This document shows, piece after piece, positions 32,739 to 40,495 of a stretch of 40,555 bases of DNA. Made by a program: the position numbers and the translations under genes. The stretch covers positions 1 to 40,555 of the forward strand of contig CANNFA010000013.1 in assembly GCA_947503765.1 (NCBI GenBank). The letters run 5' to 3'. Positions within the stretch are counted from its first letter, which is position 1; the number at the start of each line of letters is the position of its first letter. Below the pieces are notes generated by a model. That model saw nothing but the letters and a program-made list of their open reading frames with translations, ran no database searches and was not told the origin of the DNA. Origin of the DNA: an uncultured Paracoccaceae bacterium. GTDB taxonomy: Bacteria; Pseudomonadota; Alphaproteobacteria; Rhodobacterales; Rhodobacteraceae.

Positions 32739-32756
32739 CTGTCAGAGTCCTGTCAG
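32739..32756. promoter_or_regulatory. Direct repeat CTGTCAG with 11-bp period (candidate OmpR-type operator)
   Basis: CTGTCAG occurs at 32739 and again at 32750, eleven bases apart on the same face of the helix. This is the usual layout of OmpR/PhoB response-regulator sites. It lies in the 95-base divergent region, just upstream of the regulator's own GTG (32772), so it would fit autoregulation and control of the divergent transporter operon. Confidence 0.45.
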
Positions 32757-32771
32757 CACGAAGGAAACGCG

Positions 32772-33461
32772 GTGAACGTCTTGATTGTCGAGGATAGCGC
32801 GGACGTCGCTTTCGCGATCGACCAGCGGCTTCGGGCACGCGGCCACCGGACCCAGCTTTGCGCCGACGGCGATGACGGATACGCACTGGCCAGTTCCGGG
32901 GATTTCGACTGCGTGGTACTGGATATCAACCTGCCCGGCCAGGACGGGTTCCAGGTACTGGCCGGCCTGCGCGCCCTCGATGTCGCGACCCCGATCCTGA
33001 TCCTGACGGCGCGCGACGATATGGGCGACAAGATCGACATGCTGGACCTTGGCGCCGATGATTACATGGTCAAACCCTTCTCGCTCGACGAGCTCGAGGC
33101 CCGGCTTCGCGCGATTTCGCGCCGGCATTCCGGGCAAAGCCGCTCGGTGCTGCGCGCCGGTCGATTGCGGCTCGATCAGGTGCAGCGCGCGGTCTCGATC
33201 GACGGCGCACCGATCGACCTTGGCCAGCGCGAGGCGCAGCTGCTGGAATATCTGCTGCTGGAACAGGGCAACACATTGCGCAAGGAAACACTGGTGTCCA
33301 AGCTCTTCGGCTATGACGAAGCCGGGTCTCCGAACGCGGTCGAACTGCTGGTGTCACGCCTGCGCCGCAAGCTGGCGGGCGCCGGCGTCGAGATTCATAC
33401 GCAGCGCGGTGTGGGCTACCAGTTGCGCAGCTGCCACGCGGATATTCCCGGCGACCGCTGA
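32772..33461 (+). CDS. OmpR/TctD-type response regulator
   Basis: A 229-residue two-domain regulator. The receiver domain has the acidic pair in VEDSAD (7-8 and 11), phosphorylated Asp51 in VVLDINLPG, Thr79 in LILTA, and Lys101 in DDYMVKPF. The C-terminal winged helix has LGQREAQLLEYLLLEQGNTLRKETL and VELLVSRLRRKLAGAGVEIHTQRGVGYQL. It starts with GTG, with AAGGA seven bases upstream. It forms a co-linear three-gene unit with the kinase and a binding protein, and probably controls the divergent ABC importer. Confidence 0.95.
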   Translation: MNVLIVEDSADVAFAIDQRLRARGHRTQLCADGDDGYALASSGDFDCVVLDINLPGQDGFQVLAGLRALDVATPILILTARDDMGDKIDMLDLGADDYMVKPFSLDELEARLRAISRRHSGQSRSVLRAGRLRLDQVQRAVSIDGAPIDLGQREAQLLEYLLLEQGNTLRKETLVSKLFGYDEAGSPNAVELLVSRLRRKLAGAGVEIHTQRGVGYQLRSCHADIPGDR

Positions 33462-33521
33462 GATGATACTCCACAGGCCCGTTCCTGGCGCGCGGCCGGT
33501 CCCCGCGGGCAAGGAGCGGTG

Positions 33522-34922
33522 ATGCGATACTCAATCCGGAAACGGCTCTTGCTGAGCGCAGCGGTCGTCCTTTCGAGCGTGGCGGTCTTTTCGGGTATCA
33601 TCGTCTGGCAATCCTCGCAGCGCGCCTCGGACGAAGCATACGACCGCGTCCTGGGCGCCGCCGCTCTGTCGATTGCCGACACGATTGCCGTCAGCGGCGC
33701 GCGGATCGCCCTGGACCTTCCCTATGCCTCTTTCGTCATCCTGGGCACTTCGGGACGCAACCGCATCTTCTACCGCGTCGTCGCGCCGGACGGCAACCTG
33801 GTCACCGGAACCCCGGTTCTGGGCATCGACCGGCCCTTGCTGCGCGAGAACGGGACCACCTTCTTCGACAGCCGGTATCGCGGCGAACGGATCCGCGTGG
33901 CGCAGGTGGCGCGGTTCCATCATGGCGGCGACCGGGGCGGCTGGTTCAACGTGTTCGTCGGCGAAACCCGCGAGGCCCGCGACCAGCTATCGCAACGCCT
34001 GACGCGTTTTGCACTGACGCCGGCGATGCTGGCGATCCTGCTGGGCATCGTGCTGTTGATGCTGGCGATCCGGTCCTCCTTTGCGCCGCTGCGCCGGATC
34101 GAGGACAGCCTGGGCCGGCGCAGCCCGTCCGACCTGTCGCCGATCCGGCCCGACGTTCCCGAAGAGGTCGCCGCCCTGGTCGCGGCGATCAACCGCCTGA
34201 TGGCACGGCTGGAAACCACATTGGGCGGGCTGAAACGGGTGACGGTCGACGCGGCGCACCAGTTGCGCACGCCGCTGGCGGCCATCCGCGCGGTGTCCGA
34301 ACTGGCGATCGAGGCAAAGCCGGGCCCTCCCGTGGACGACTACGTCTTGCGCATTCACGGCAATGCCATCGCCGCCACGGATCTTGCCAACCGGCTGATG
34401 CTGGAGGCGCGGTTGCTGCATTCGATCGAATCCGGCAGCGCCGCCGATCTGAACGTCCTCGACCTCGCCCGCCGCGTGCGGCAGGTCGCGCTGGCCGAAT
34501 GGCGCTACCTTCACGACTTGCCGGAAATACGGCTTCACCACGACCGGCTGACCAATCCCATCCTTCATGCCAACGAGACCGCCCTGAGCGAATTGCTGAA
34601 GAACGTGCTTGAAAACGCGGTGAAACATGGCGCGGGCCCGATCGACATCGTCGTCGGCGATCGCCCCGACCAGGTGATCTTTCGTGTGCAGGATCGCGGG
34701 CCGGGGCTGCCCGCCGAAATCGAGGACAGGGCCTTTGAACGCTTCGTGAAAACACCGGGCAGCCGGCAAGGCTCGGGGCTCGACCTTGCCATCGCCAAGC
34801 AGATCGTCGACGCCTATTGCGGAACGATCCGGCTGGTGCGGCGTCCCGGCGGCGGGCTCGAGGTCGAGATCCGGCTGCCGCGATGGCCGGCAAAAGCCGC
34901 GCCGCGAAAGGACAGCCAATGA
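33522..34922 (+). CDS. TctE-type sensor histidine kinase
   Basis: A 466-residue membrane kinase: TM1 about 9-30, a periplasmic domain about 31-164, TM2 about 166-184, then HAMP. The H-box is VDAAHQLRTPLAAI with phospho-accepting His246, the N-box NVLENAVKHG (Asn365), then DRGPGLP and GSGLDLAI. AHQLRTPL is characteristic of the TctE group. The ATG at 33522 is chosen over the adjacent GTG at 33519 because AAGGAG is only two bases from the latter. The next gene starts within its stop codon, so kinase and binding protein are made together, and the binding protein may be its periplasmic co-sensor, as in the PgtB/PgtC arrangement. Confidence 0.95.
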   Translation: MRYSIRKRLLLSAAVVLSSVAVFSGIIVWQSSQRASDEAYDRVLGAAALSIADTIAVSGARIALDLPYASFVILGTSGRNRIFYRVVAPDGNLVTGTPVLGIDRPLLRENGTTFFDSRYRGERIRVAQVARFHHGGDRGGWFNVFVGETREARDQLSQRLTRFALTPAMLAILLGIVLLMLAIRSSFAPLRRIEDSLGRRSPSDLSPIRPDVPEEVAALVAAINRLMARLETTLGGLKRVTVDAAHQLRTPLAAIRAVSELAIEAKPGPPVDDYVLRIHGNAIAATDLANRLMLEARLLHSIESGSAADLNVLDLARRVRQVALAEWRYLHDLPEIRLHHDRLTNPILHANETALSELLKNVLENAVKHGAGPIDIVVGDRPDQVIFRVQDRGPGLPAEIEDRAFERFVKTPGSRQGSGLDLAIAKQIVDAYCGTIRLVRRPGGGLEVEIRLPRWPAKAAPRKDSQ

Positions 34923-35908
34923 TGCTCGCGCTTCGCTGCATGTTCCTGGTCCTTGCCTTGGCCGGCGCCCATCCGGCCTCGGCACAGCAGAAGACCGGCG
35001 ACTTTCACATCGTCGGCGCCCTGCCGGCGGAACGCGTCGCCGGTCTGATGGAGAGGATCGCCGACGTGCTGCCCATGCTCTCGCTGCGCTACAGCCAGAT
35101 GCGCGAAAGCGAGATCGTGGCCACCGTGGCAAGCACATCCGCCTCCGGCGACCCGATCGACCTTGCGATCCTGACGACCCCGGGACTTGGCGTGCGGCTG
35201 GCGAATGAAGGCTACCTGGCCGCCCTGCCCATCCCGCCCGAAGAGCCGGGGCCCGGCCATTGGCGGCAAGAGGTCTTCACCCTGTTTCACGACCCCGCCG
35301 TGGTGATGGTGCGCGAAGCGGCCGGCATTCCGGCGCATGCTCTGCGAAGCCGCCGCGACCTGGTGCGGTTCCTCGAAGGGGTCGGCCCGGACCTGCACGA
35401 GCGCGTGGGCCTCGTGAATGTCGGGATCGACAGCCAGGGCTATGCATTCGCGACCCAGGACCAGCTGCGTTCGCCGCTTTTCTGGCGGATCATGCGCGCC
35501 TTCGGCGACCTCGATGCGCGGATCTTCGACACCAATGCCGAACTCTTCGAAGCCCTCGGCGATGGCCGGATCGACCTGGCCTATAACGTGCCACTGTCGC
35601 AAAGCGCCTTCGCGCCGGCCGAAGGTCTGCAGGTGGCGATCTTCGACGATTACGTGATTGCCCTGCCATGGGTGGCATTCGCCCCCAAGCCGGTGCGCGA
35701 TCCCGTCACGCCGCTGGTCGTCGATGTGCTTCGGCGGGAAATACGGGACCAGCGATTTCCGCCAAGCGAATTCTGGGATCTCGCCGCCGCAGACGGGCTG
35801 CGCCAGGCGCAGGACGTCAGCATCGGTCCCGAACTGCTGATCTTCCAGGATCCGCTCAAGAAAACAGCCATCCTGGACGAGTGGTTCCAAAGCGTGACAA
35901 GCCGCTAA
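34919..35908 (+). CDS. Periplasmic binding protein linked to the two-component system (PgtC-like)
   Basis: A 329-residue protein with a signal peptide (CMFLVLALAGAHPASAQ, cleavage near residue 23), starting at the ATG that overlaps the kinase stop (ATGA). The mature part (FHIVGALPAERVAGLMERIADVLP, DPIDLAILTTPGLGVRLANEGYLAAL, VMVREAAG, RIDLAYNVPLS, ELLIFQDPLKKTAILDEWFQSV) has the order of an SBP_bac_6/SBP_bac_11-type bilobal receptor. No permease is encoded with it. Translational coupling to the kinase implies that it presents ligand to the kinase's periplasmic domain rather than to a transporter. Ligand unknown. Confidence 0.82.
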   Translation: MMLALRCMFLVLALAGAHPASAQQKTGDFHIVGALPAERVAGLMERIADVLPMLSLRYSQMRESEIVATVASTSASGDPIDLAILTTPGLGVRLANEGYLAALPIPPEEPGPGHWRQEVFTLFHDPAVVMVREAAGIPAHALRSRRDLVRFLEGVGPDLHERVGLVNVGIDSQGYAFATQDQLRSPLFWRIMRAFGDLDARIFDTNAELFEALGDGRIDLAYNVPLSQSAFAPAEGLQVAIFDDYVIALPWVAFAPKPVRDPVTPLVVDVLRREIRDQRFPPSEFWDLAAADGLRQAQDVSIGPELLIFQDPLKKTAILDEWFQSVTSR

Positions 35909-35927
35909 TCACCCCGAACTGAATTTG

Positions 35928-36302
35928 CTACAGCTGACACGGGACCAGCGTCGCATGGGCCGTGCGCGCCATCCGCGCGGGTTCATATTCGCTGTTGAGC
36001 GCCCAGGCGCTGAGATAGCTCAGGTTATACAGCGCGGTATCGTAGCGGTTCACGGCCACGTCGCGCCCCTGCCCGGTCTGCCGCGCCGCCAGCTCCGCCG
36101 AGACCAGGGCCAGCACCATTTCGGTGCCGGCCATGAAATCCACCACCGACAGCCCCATCCGCGTGGGCGGCGTGTCCGGCTCGCCGCTCATGTGAAAATA
36201 TCCGGCCTCGGCCTGCATCAGGTAGTCGTAGCCGGGCCAGTCGCGGCGCGGTCCGCCCCGCCCGTAGGCCGAGCAATGCGCGCAGACGATGGCCGGGCGG
36301 CC
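35928..36302 (-). pseudogene. CoA-transferase family III (CaiB/BaiF) fragment
   Basis: The minus strand encodes PAIVCAHCSAYGRGGPRRDWPGYDYLMQAEAGYFHMSGE, then PTRMGLSVVDFMAGTEMVLALVSAELAARQTGQGRDVAVNRYDTALYNLSY: the middle of a class III CoA-transferase, around the segment with the catalytic Asp region and the G(I/L)S(V/I)VD loop. N- and C-terminal parts are missing; the frame ends shortly after the family region stops. It is joined at 36302 to a MaoC fragment in another frame. Confidence 0.82.
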
Positions 36303-36450
36303 CCAACGCGCGGACCCGAACGATCCCCGCGCCGGGGCGCGACCGGGATAGGCGCTTGTCCAGCACTTCGGTCTCGGAAGAGAGCGTGTCACCCACGAAC
36401 ACCAGAGCAGGCATCTTGATCTCTTCCCAGCCGAGATTGCCATGCCGCGA
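36301..36450 (-). pseudogene. MaoC-like hydratase fragment
   Basis: The minus strand encodes HGNLGWEEIKMPALVFVGDT, then LSSETEVLDKRLSRSRPGAGIVRVRALG. FVGDTLxxETEVLxKRxSxSRPxxGIVxVR is characteristic of MaoC/mesaconyl-CoA hydratase-type hotdog proteins. Only about 50 residues remain, without the catalytic Asp-His region. A CoA-transferase and a MaoC gene would be natural neighbours in a CoA-ester pathway, so the two fragments probably come from one deleted operon. Confidence 0.72.
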
Positions 36451-36489
36451 TCCCGGAATCGCCGGCGCTGGGCGGTTCTGTCGATTGCG

Positions 36490-36660
36490 GTCAGCCTGGG
36501 GATAAACGCAGTCGTATTTCAGTGTCCGCCACAGCCGATCGGTGAAAATGTTGTCGGGGGAAGCGCCCCTTTTCGCCCATCCAGATGTGCACGCCGATTC
36601 GGCAAAGCCGGTCGGTACAGGCGAAGGGTTTGGACTGGCGGCCCTGATCGGTATTCCTGC
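36490..36660 (-). mobile_element. IS3-family transposase (OrfB) fragment, frameshifted
   Basis: The minus strand encodes NTDQGRQSKPFACTDRLCRI and GVHIWMGEKGRF, then after a one-base shift at a C-run (near 36565) DNIFTDRLWRTLKYDCVYPQ. NTDQG and DNxFxERLWRxLKYExVY are hallmark segments of IS3-family integrase cores. No ends or OrfA are visible. The family is clear; the subgroup is not. Confidence 0.8.
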
Positions 36661-36811
36661 TCTCGGGCAATGCCAGGCAGGGCGTTCAGCGTCCTCTCGC
36701 GTGCCCTTACCCCGTTTTGCACGGGCAGGTTGATTTCCTCCGTTCATCGTCGCAGGCTTGTTGGTGACAGCCTATCGTCCCGATCTGCCCGGCTGAGAAG
36801 GAGTTCTTGTC

Positions 36812-37513
36812 ATGTCCACCCGCGATTTCAGATCAACCCGGCGCCAGTTCCTTCAGGGAGGGGCGGCCGGTGCGGCTTTGTCCACCGTGGCACGGCCTCT
36901 TGCCGCGCAGGAGCCGCCGGTTCCGCTGGAGGACTATCAGGCGGAATTCTTCGACGCGGCGGAATGGACGTTCGTGATGGCGGCCACCGCGCGGCTGATC
37001 CCGTCCGAGGGCGACGGCCCCGGCGCGCTGGAGACCCGCGTGCCGGTCTTCATCGACCGCGAAATGGCGGGCGAGTTCGGCCAGGCGGCCACTTGGTATA
37101 TGGAAGGCCCGCATCAGCCGGATGCCGCGCCGCTGTTCGGCTACCAGTCGCCGCTGACCCCGGCCGAGGTCTATCGCGGCGGGATCAACGCCTTCAACGA
37201 CTGGTGCCGTTCCGAGCACGGCGAGGACTTTGCCGATCTCGACGCGGATGCGCAGGATGCCGCGCTGACCGCGCTGGAGGCAGGCGACGTACCGCTTGAC
37301 CCGGAATTGCGGGATTTCTTCAGCCTGCTGCTTCAGAACACGAAAGAGGGCTATTTCGCCGATCCGCGTCATGGCGGCAATCACGGCATGGCATCGTGGG
37401 TCCATATCGGTTTTCCCGGCGCGCGGGCGAGCTTTCTGGAATGGACCGATCCGTCAAAGGACAACGTGGCCTACCCGCTGGGCCCGGTTTCCATCGCGGG
37501 CGAAAGGGCTTGA
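36812..37513 (+). CDS. Gluconate 2-dehydrogenase subunit 3-type small subunit, Tat-exported
   Basis: A 233-residue small (gamma) subunit of a membrane-bound GMC dehydrogenase. The twin-arginine signal STRRQFLQGGAAGAALSTVARPLAAQ (8-33) allows export together with the folded FAD subunit, which has no signal of its own. The body (FVMAATARLIPSEGDGPGALE, VPVFIDREMAGEFG, YRGGINAFNDWCR, GYFADPRHGGNHGMASWVHIGFPGA) is typical of PF13618. AAGGAG precedes the ATG. It is followed three bases later by the flavoprotein gene. Confidence 0.92.
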   Translation: MSTRDFRSTRRQFLQGGAAGAALSTVARPLAAQEPPVPLEDYQAEFFDAAEWTFVMAATARLIPSEGDGPGALETRVPVFIDREMAGEFGQAATWYMEGPHQPDAAPLFGYQSPLTPAEVYRGGINAFNDWCRSEHGEDFADLDADAQDAALTALEAGDVPLDPELRDFFSLLLQNTKEGYFADPRHGGNHGMASWVHIGFPGARASFLEWTDPSKDNVAYPLGPVSIAGERA

Positions 37514-37516
37514 ACC

Positions 37517-39286
37517 ATGGCACGAGAAGAAAAGCGCAAGGATGTCGTCATCGTGGGACTGGGCTGGACCGGCTCGATCCTGGGTATCGAACTGGCCGAT
37601 GAAGGCCTTGAGGTGCTGGCGCTGGAGCGGGGGCCGGACCGCGATACGGTTCCCGATTTCCAGTATCCCGACGTGGCGGACGAACTGCGCTACGGCGTGC
37701 GCCACGGCTTCATGCAGAAGCCGAAGAATTCCACCATCACCATGCGGCACAACACGAACGAGACCGCCCTGCCCTATCGGCAGCTCGGCTCGTATCTGCC
37801 AGGCGATGGCGTCGGCGGCGCGGGCATTCACTGGAACGGTCACAACTGGCGCGCGATGGCCGAGGAGTTTCGCCTGCGGTCCTATGTCGAGGAGGAATTC
37901 GGCGCCGACATCATCCCCGACGACATGACGATCCAGGACTGGGGCGTCACCTATGACGAGTTGGAGCCGCATTTCGACCGGTTCGAATACATGGCCGGAA
38001 TCGCCGGTCAGGCGGGCAATATCAACGGCGAGATCATTCCCGGCGGCAACCCGTTCGAGGCGCCGCGGTCGCGCGATTTTCCGATGCCGCCGCTGCCGCA
38101 GACCCTGAATGGCCGCATGTTCAAGGAGGCCGCCGAGGCGATGGGACTGCACCCGTTTCCGCGCCCGGCCGCCAATGCGTCAGAGGCCTACGTCAACGAA
38201 TACGGCATGCAGCTTGGCCCCTGCAATTACTGCGGCTTCTGCGAACGCTACGGCTGTCTGAACTATTCCAAGGCATCGCCCCAGACCTGTATTCTGGATG
38301 CTCTGAAACGACGGCCGAACTTCAGCTATCGCACCCATTGCGAAGTCCTGAAGGTGGAAAAGGCCGCCGATGGCAAGACCGCCACGGGCGTCACCTATTG
38401 GGACGAAGAGGCCGGCGAGGAGGTGTTTCAGCCCGCCGATCTCGTGATCCTGGCGGCCTACCAGTTGCACAATACGCACCTGATGCTGCTTTCCGGACTG
38501 GGAGAGCCCTACAACCCGCTGACCGGCGAGGGCGTGACCGGCAAGAACTACAGCTACCAGATGACCGGCGGCACCGGGATGTTCTTCGAGGATATCGAGT
38601 TCAATCCTTTCGTGGGCGCGGGCTCGAACGGCTATTGCATCGACGACTACGCGATCAACCAGATCGATTTTGCCGCCGAAGGCTTCATCGGCGGCAGCTA
38701 TATCAGCACCAGCCAGACCAACGGTCAGCCGATCCGCTCGATGAGCCTGCCGGGCGGCGTGCCGCGATGGGGCGCCGGCTGGAAGGAAGGGATCAAGAAA
38801 TGGTACGGCCATTCCATGTCGATCGGCAGCCACGGATCGAACATGTCCTTCCGTGACTGCTATCTCGATCTCGACCCGACCTATACCGATCCGCATGGCC
38901 GGCCTCTGATGCGGCTGACCTTCGACTGGAAGGACAATGATATCCGCATGACCCAGTTCATGCGCCGCCAGATCGAACCGATCGTGCAGTCGATGAACCC
39001 CACCTCCTGGGGTTCCGGCTACAAGCAGGAGGGCGCGCGATATGACATCCGGCCCTATCAGACGACGCATAACGTGGGCGGCACGATCATGGGCGAGGAT
39101 CCGAAGACCTCGGTGCTGAACCGCTATCTGCAATGCTGGGACGTGCATAATGTGTTCGCCATGGGGGCGGGCGCGTTTCCGCAGAACATCCAGTACAACC
39201 CCACCGGCGTCGTCGGCGCATTGGCCTATTGGGCGAGCGAGGCGATCCGCAAGGATTACCTGCCCAATCCGCGGCCCCTGGTCTGA
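37517..39286 (+). CDS. GMC-family FAD dehydrogenase subunit (gluconate/sorbitol/fructose dehydrogenase type)
   Basis: A 589-residue catalytic flavoprotein that oxidises a sugar, sugar acid or polyol on the periplasmic side. The FAD Rossmann motif is VVIVGLGWTGSILGIELADEG (10-30). GPCNYCGFCERYGCLNYSKAS has Cys236, 239, 242 and 247, the cysteine-rich segment that holds an Fe-S cluster in FAD-dependent sugar dehydrogenases. The C-terminal HNVGGTIMGEDPKTSVLN (His518) and QYNPTGVVGALAYWASEA (Asn561) form the GMC active site. Substrate cannot be told from sequence. It belongs to a three-gene operon with the small and cytochrome subunits. Confidence 0.92.
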   Translation: MAREEKRKDVVIVGLGWTGSILGIELADEGLEVLALERGPDRDTVPDFQYPDVADELRYGVRHGFMQKPKNSTITMRHNTNETALPYRQLGSYLPGDGVGGAGIHWNGHNWRAMAEEFRLRSYVEEEFGADIIPDDMTIQDWGVTYDELEPHFDRFEYMAGIAGQAGNINGEIIPGGNPFEAPRSRDFPMPPLPQTLNGRMFKEAAEAMGLHPFPRPAANASEAYVNEYGMQLGPCNYCGFCERYGCLNYSKASPQTCILDALKRRPNFSYRTHCEVLKVEKAADGKTATGVTYWDEEAGEEVFQPADLVILAAYQLHNTHLMLLSGLGEPYNPLTGEGVTGKNYSYQMTGGTGMFFEDIEFNPFVGAGSNGYCIDDYAINQIDFAAEGFIGGSYISTSQTNGQPIRSMSLPGGVPRWGAGWKEGIKKWYGHSMSIGSHGSNMSFRDCYLDLDPTYTDPHGRPLMRLTFDWKDNDIRMTQFMRRQIEPIVQSMNPTSWGSGYKQEGARYDIRPYQTTHNVGGTIMGEDPKTSVLNRYLQCWDVHNVFAMGAGAFPQNIQYNPTGVVGALAYWASEAIRKDYLPNPRPLV

Positions 39287-39298
39287 GGAGACAGGACC

Positions 39299-40495
39299 AT
39301 GTACACGTTTCTCCGCATTCTGACCGCGCTTGTCATCGTCGCGGTGGTGGCTTTGCTGGCTTTCATCTTCTGGCCGGTTCAGACAACTGGCCCGCAGACC
39401 GAACTGCCGGCCGATTACCAGGTTCCCGAGGGCGCCGCTGAATACGCCATGCAGCTGTCCGACTGCGCCGCCTGTCACACGGCCGAGGGCGGCGAACGCT
39501 TTGCCGGGGGCCGCGCCATCGAAAGCCCGATGGGCGTGATCTATTCGTCCAACATCACGCCAGACCCGGAAACCGGGATCGGCGGGGTGACGCTGGATCA
39601 GTTCCGCGCCGCGCTTTACGACGGGATCGGCAAGCAGGGCGAACACCTTTATCCGGCGATGCCCTATGCCAATTACCGCAAGCTGACCGAAGCGGATGTG
39701 CGGGCGCTGTATGCCTATTTCATGGACGAGGTGCCGCCGGTACAGAACGAGGTGCGAGCGCCGGAAATGGACTTTCCCTTCGATCAGCGCTGGGGCATTC
39801 GCGCATGGAAATGGGTCGCGTTGAGCAAGGCCGGGTTCACGCCCGAATTCGACAACGAGCAGCTTGATCGCGGCGCCTATCTGGTCGAGGGTCCGGGCCA
39901 TTGCGGCGCCTGTCACAGCCCGCGCAACACGTTTTTCGCGCAGGACGGATACACGGCGGCGAATGATCGGTTCCTGACCGGGGGCGAGATCGGCGGATGG
40001 TACGCGCCCGATCTGCGCGATCCAGGCAGCGCGCCGCAGAAATGGACGGCCGAGCAGCTGGCGCATTGGCTGCGCACCGGGCGCAACAACCATGCCGGCG
40101 TCAGCGGCGAGATGCAGCTGGTCGTGGGCGAATCCCTGCAATTCCTGACCGATGAGGACGTCGCCGCGATGGTCGCCTATCTGCGCCATATCGGCACCGA
40201 CGGCCCGGCACCCGAGACCCCGCCAACCCGCCCCGAAACGCCGGGCGAAACCGAAGCGCTGCTCGCCTCGGCCGATCCCGATATGGACCTGGGCGCGCGT
40301 CTCTATCTCGACAACTGCAACGCCTGCCATTTCGTCGACGGCCTTGGCGCGGACGAGGTGTTTCCCGAGCTTGACGGCAACTCGCTGGTGAACGCGCCGG
40401 GAGGGACCGGCCTGATCCACGTGATCCTTGATGGCACGGAATTGCCGTCGACCGAAATCCGGCCCATGCGTCTGCGGAGTATGCGTCCGGTGTGA
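39299..40495 (+). CDS. Multihaem cytochrome c subunit of the GMC dehydrogenase, 3' end cut by IS66
   Basis: A membrane-anchored (helix 5-25) periplasmic cytochrome with three haem c sites: CAACH (56-60), CGACH (202-206) and CNACH (340-344). It would pass electrons from the FAD subunit to the quinone pool or oxidase. Family members continue beyond the third haem with a Met-Pro axial-ligand segment. Here the frame meets the IS66 end at 40479, so residues 395-398 (MRPV) and the TGA are IS-encoded, and the third domain lacks its C-terminal helix and probably its Met ligand. The truncated protein may lose function of the third haem or be unstable. Confidence 0.9.
   Translation: MYTFLRILTALVIVAVVALLAFIFWPVQTTGPQTELPADYQVPEGAAEYAMQLSDCAACHTAEGGERFAGGRAIESPMGVIYSSNITPDPETGIGGVTLDQFRAALYDGIGKQGEHLYPAMPYANYRKLTEADVRALYAYFMDEVPPVQNEVRAPEMDFPFDQRWGIRAWKWVALSKAGFTPEFDNEQLDRGAYLVEGPGHCGACHSPRNTFFAQDGYTAANDRFLTGGEIGGWYAPDLRDPGSAPQKWTAEQLAHWLRTGRNNHAGVSGEMQLVVGESLQFLTDEDVAAMVAYLRHIGTDGPAPETPPTRPETPGETEALLASADPDMDLGARLYLDNCNACHFVDGLGADEVFPELDGNSLVNAPGGTGLIHVILDGTELPSTEIRPMRLRSMRPV

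Noticed and set aside
38180-40420. Very long minus-strand open frame (746 codons) opposite the GMC and cytochrome genes
   Set aside because: The plus strand carries FAD, Cys-cluster and CxxCH motifs in order; the minus frame has no motifs and is a codon-bias artefact.
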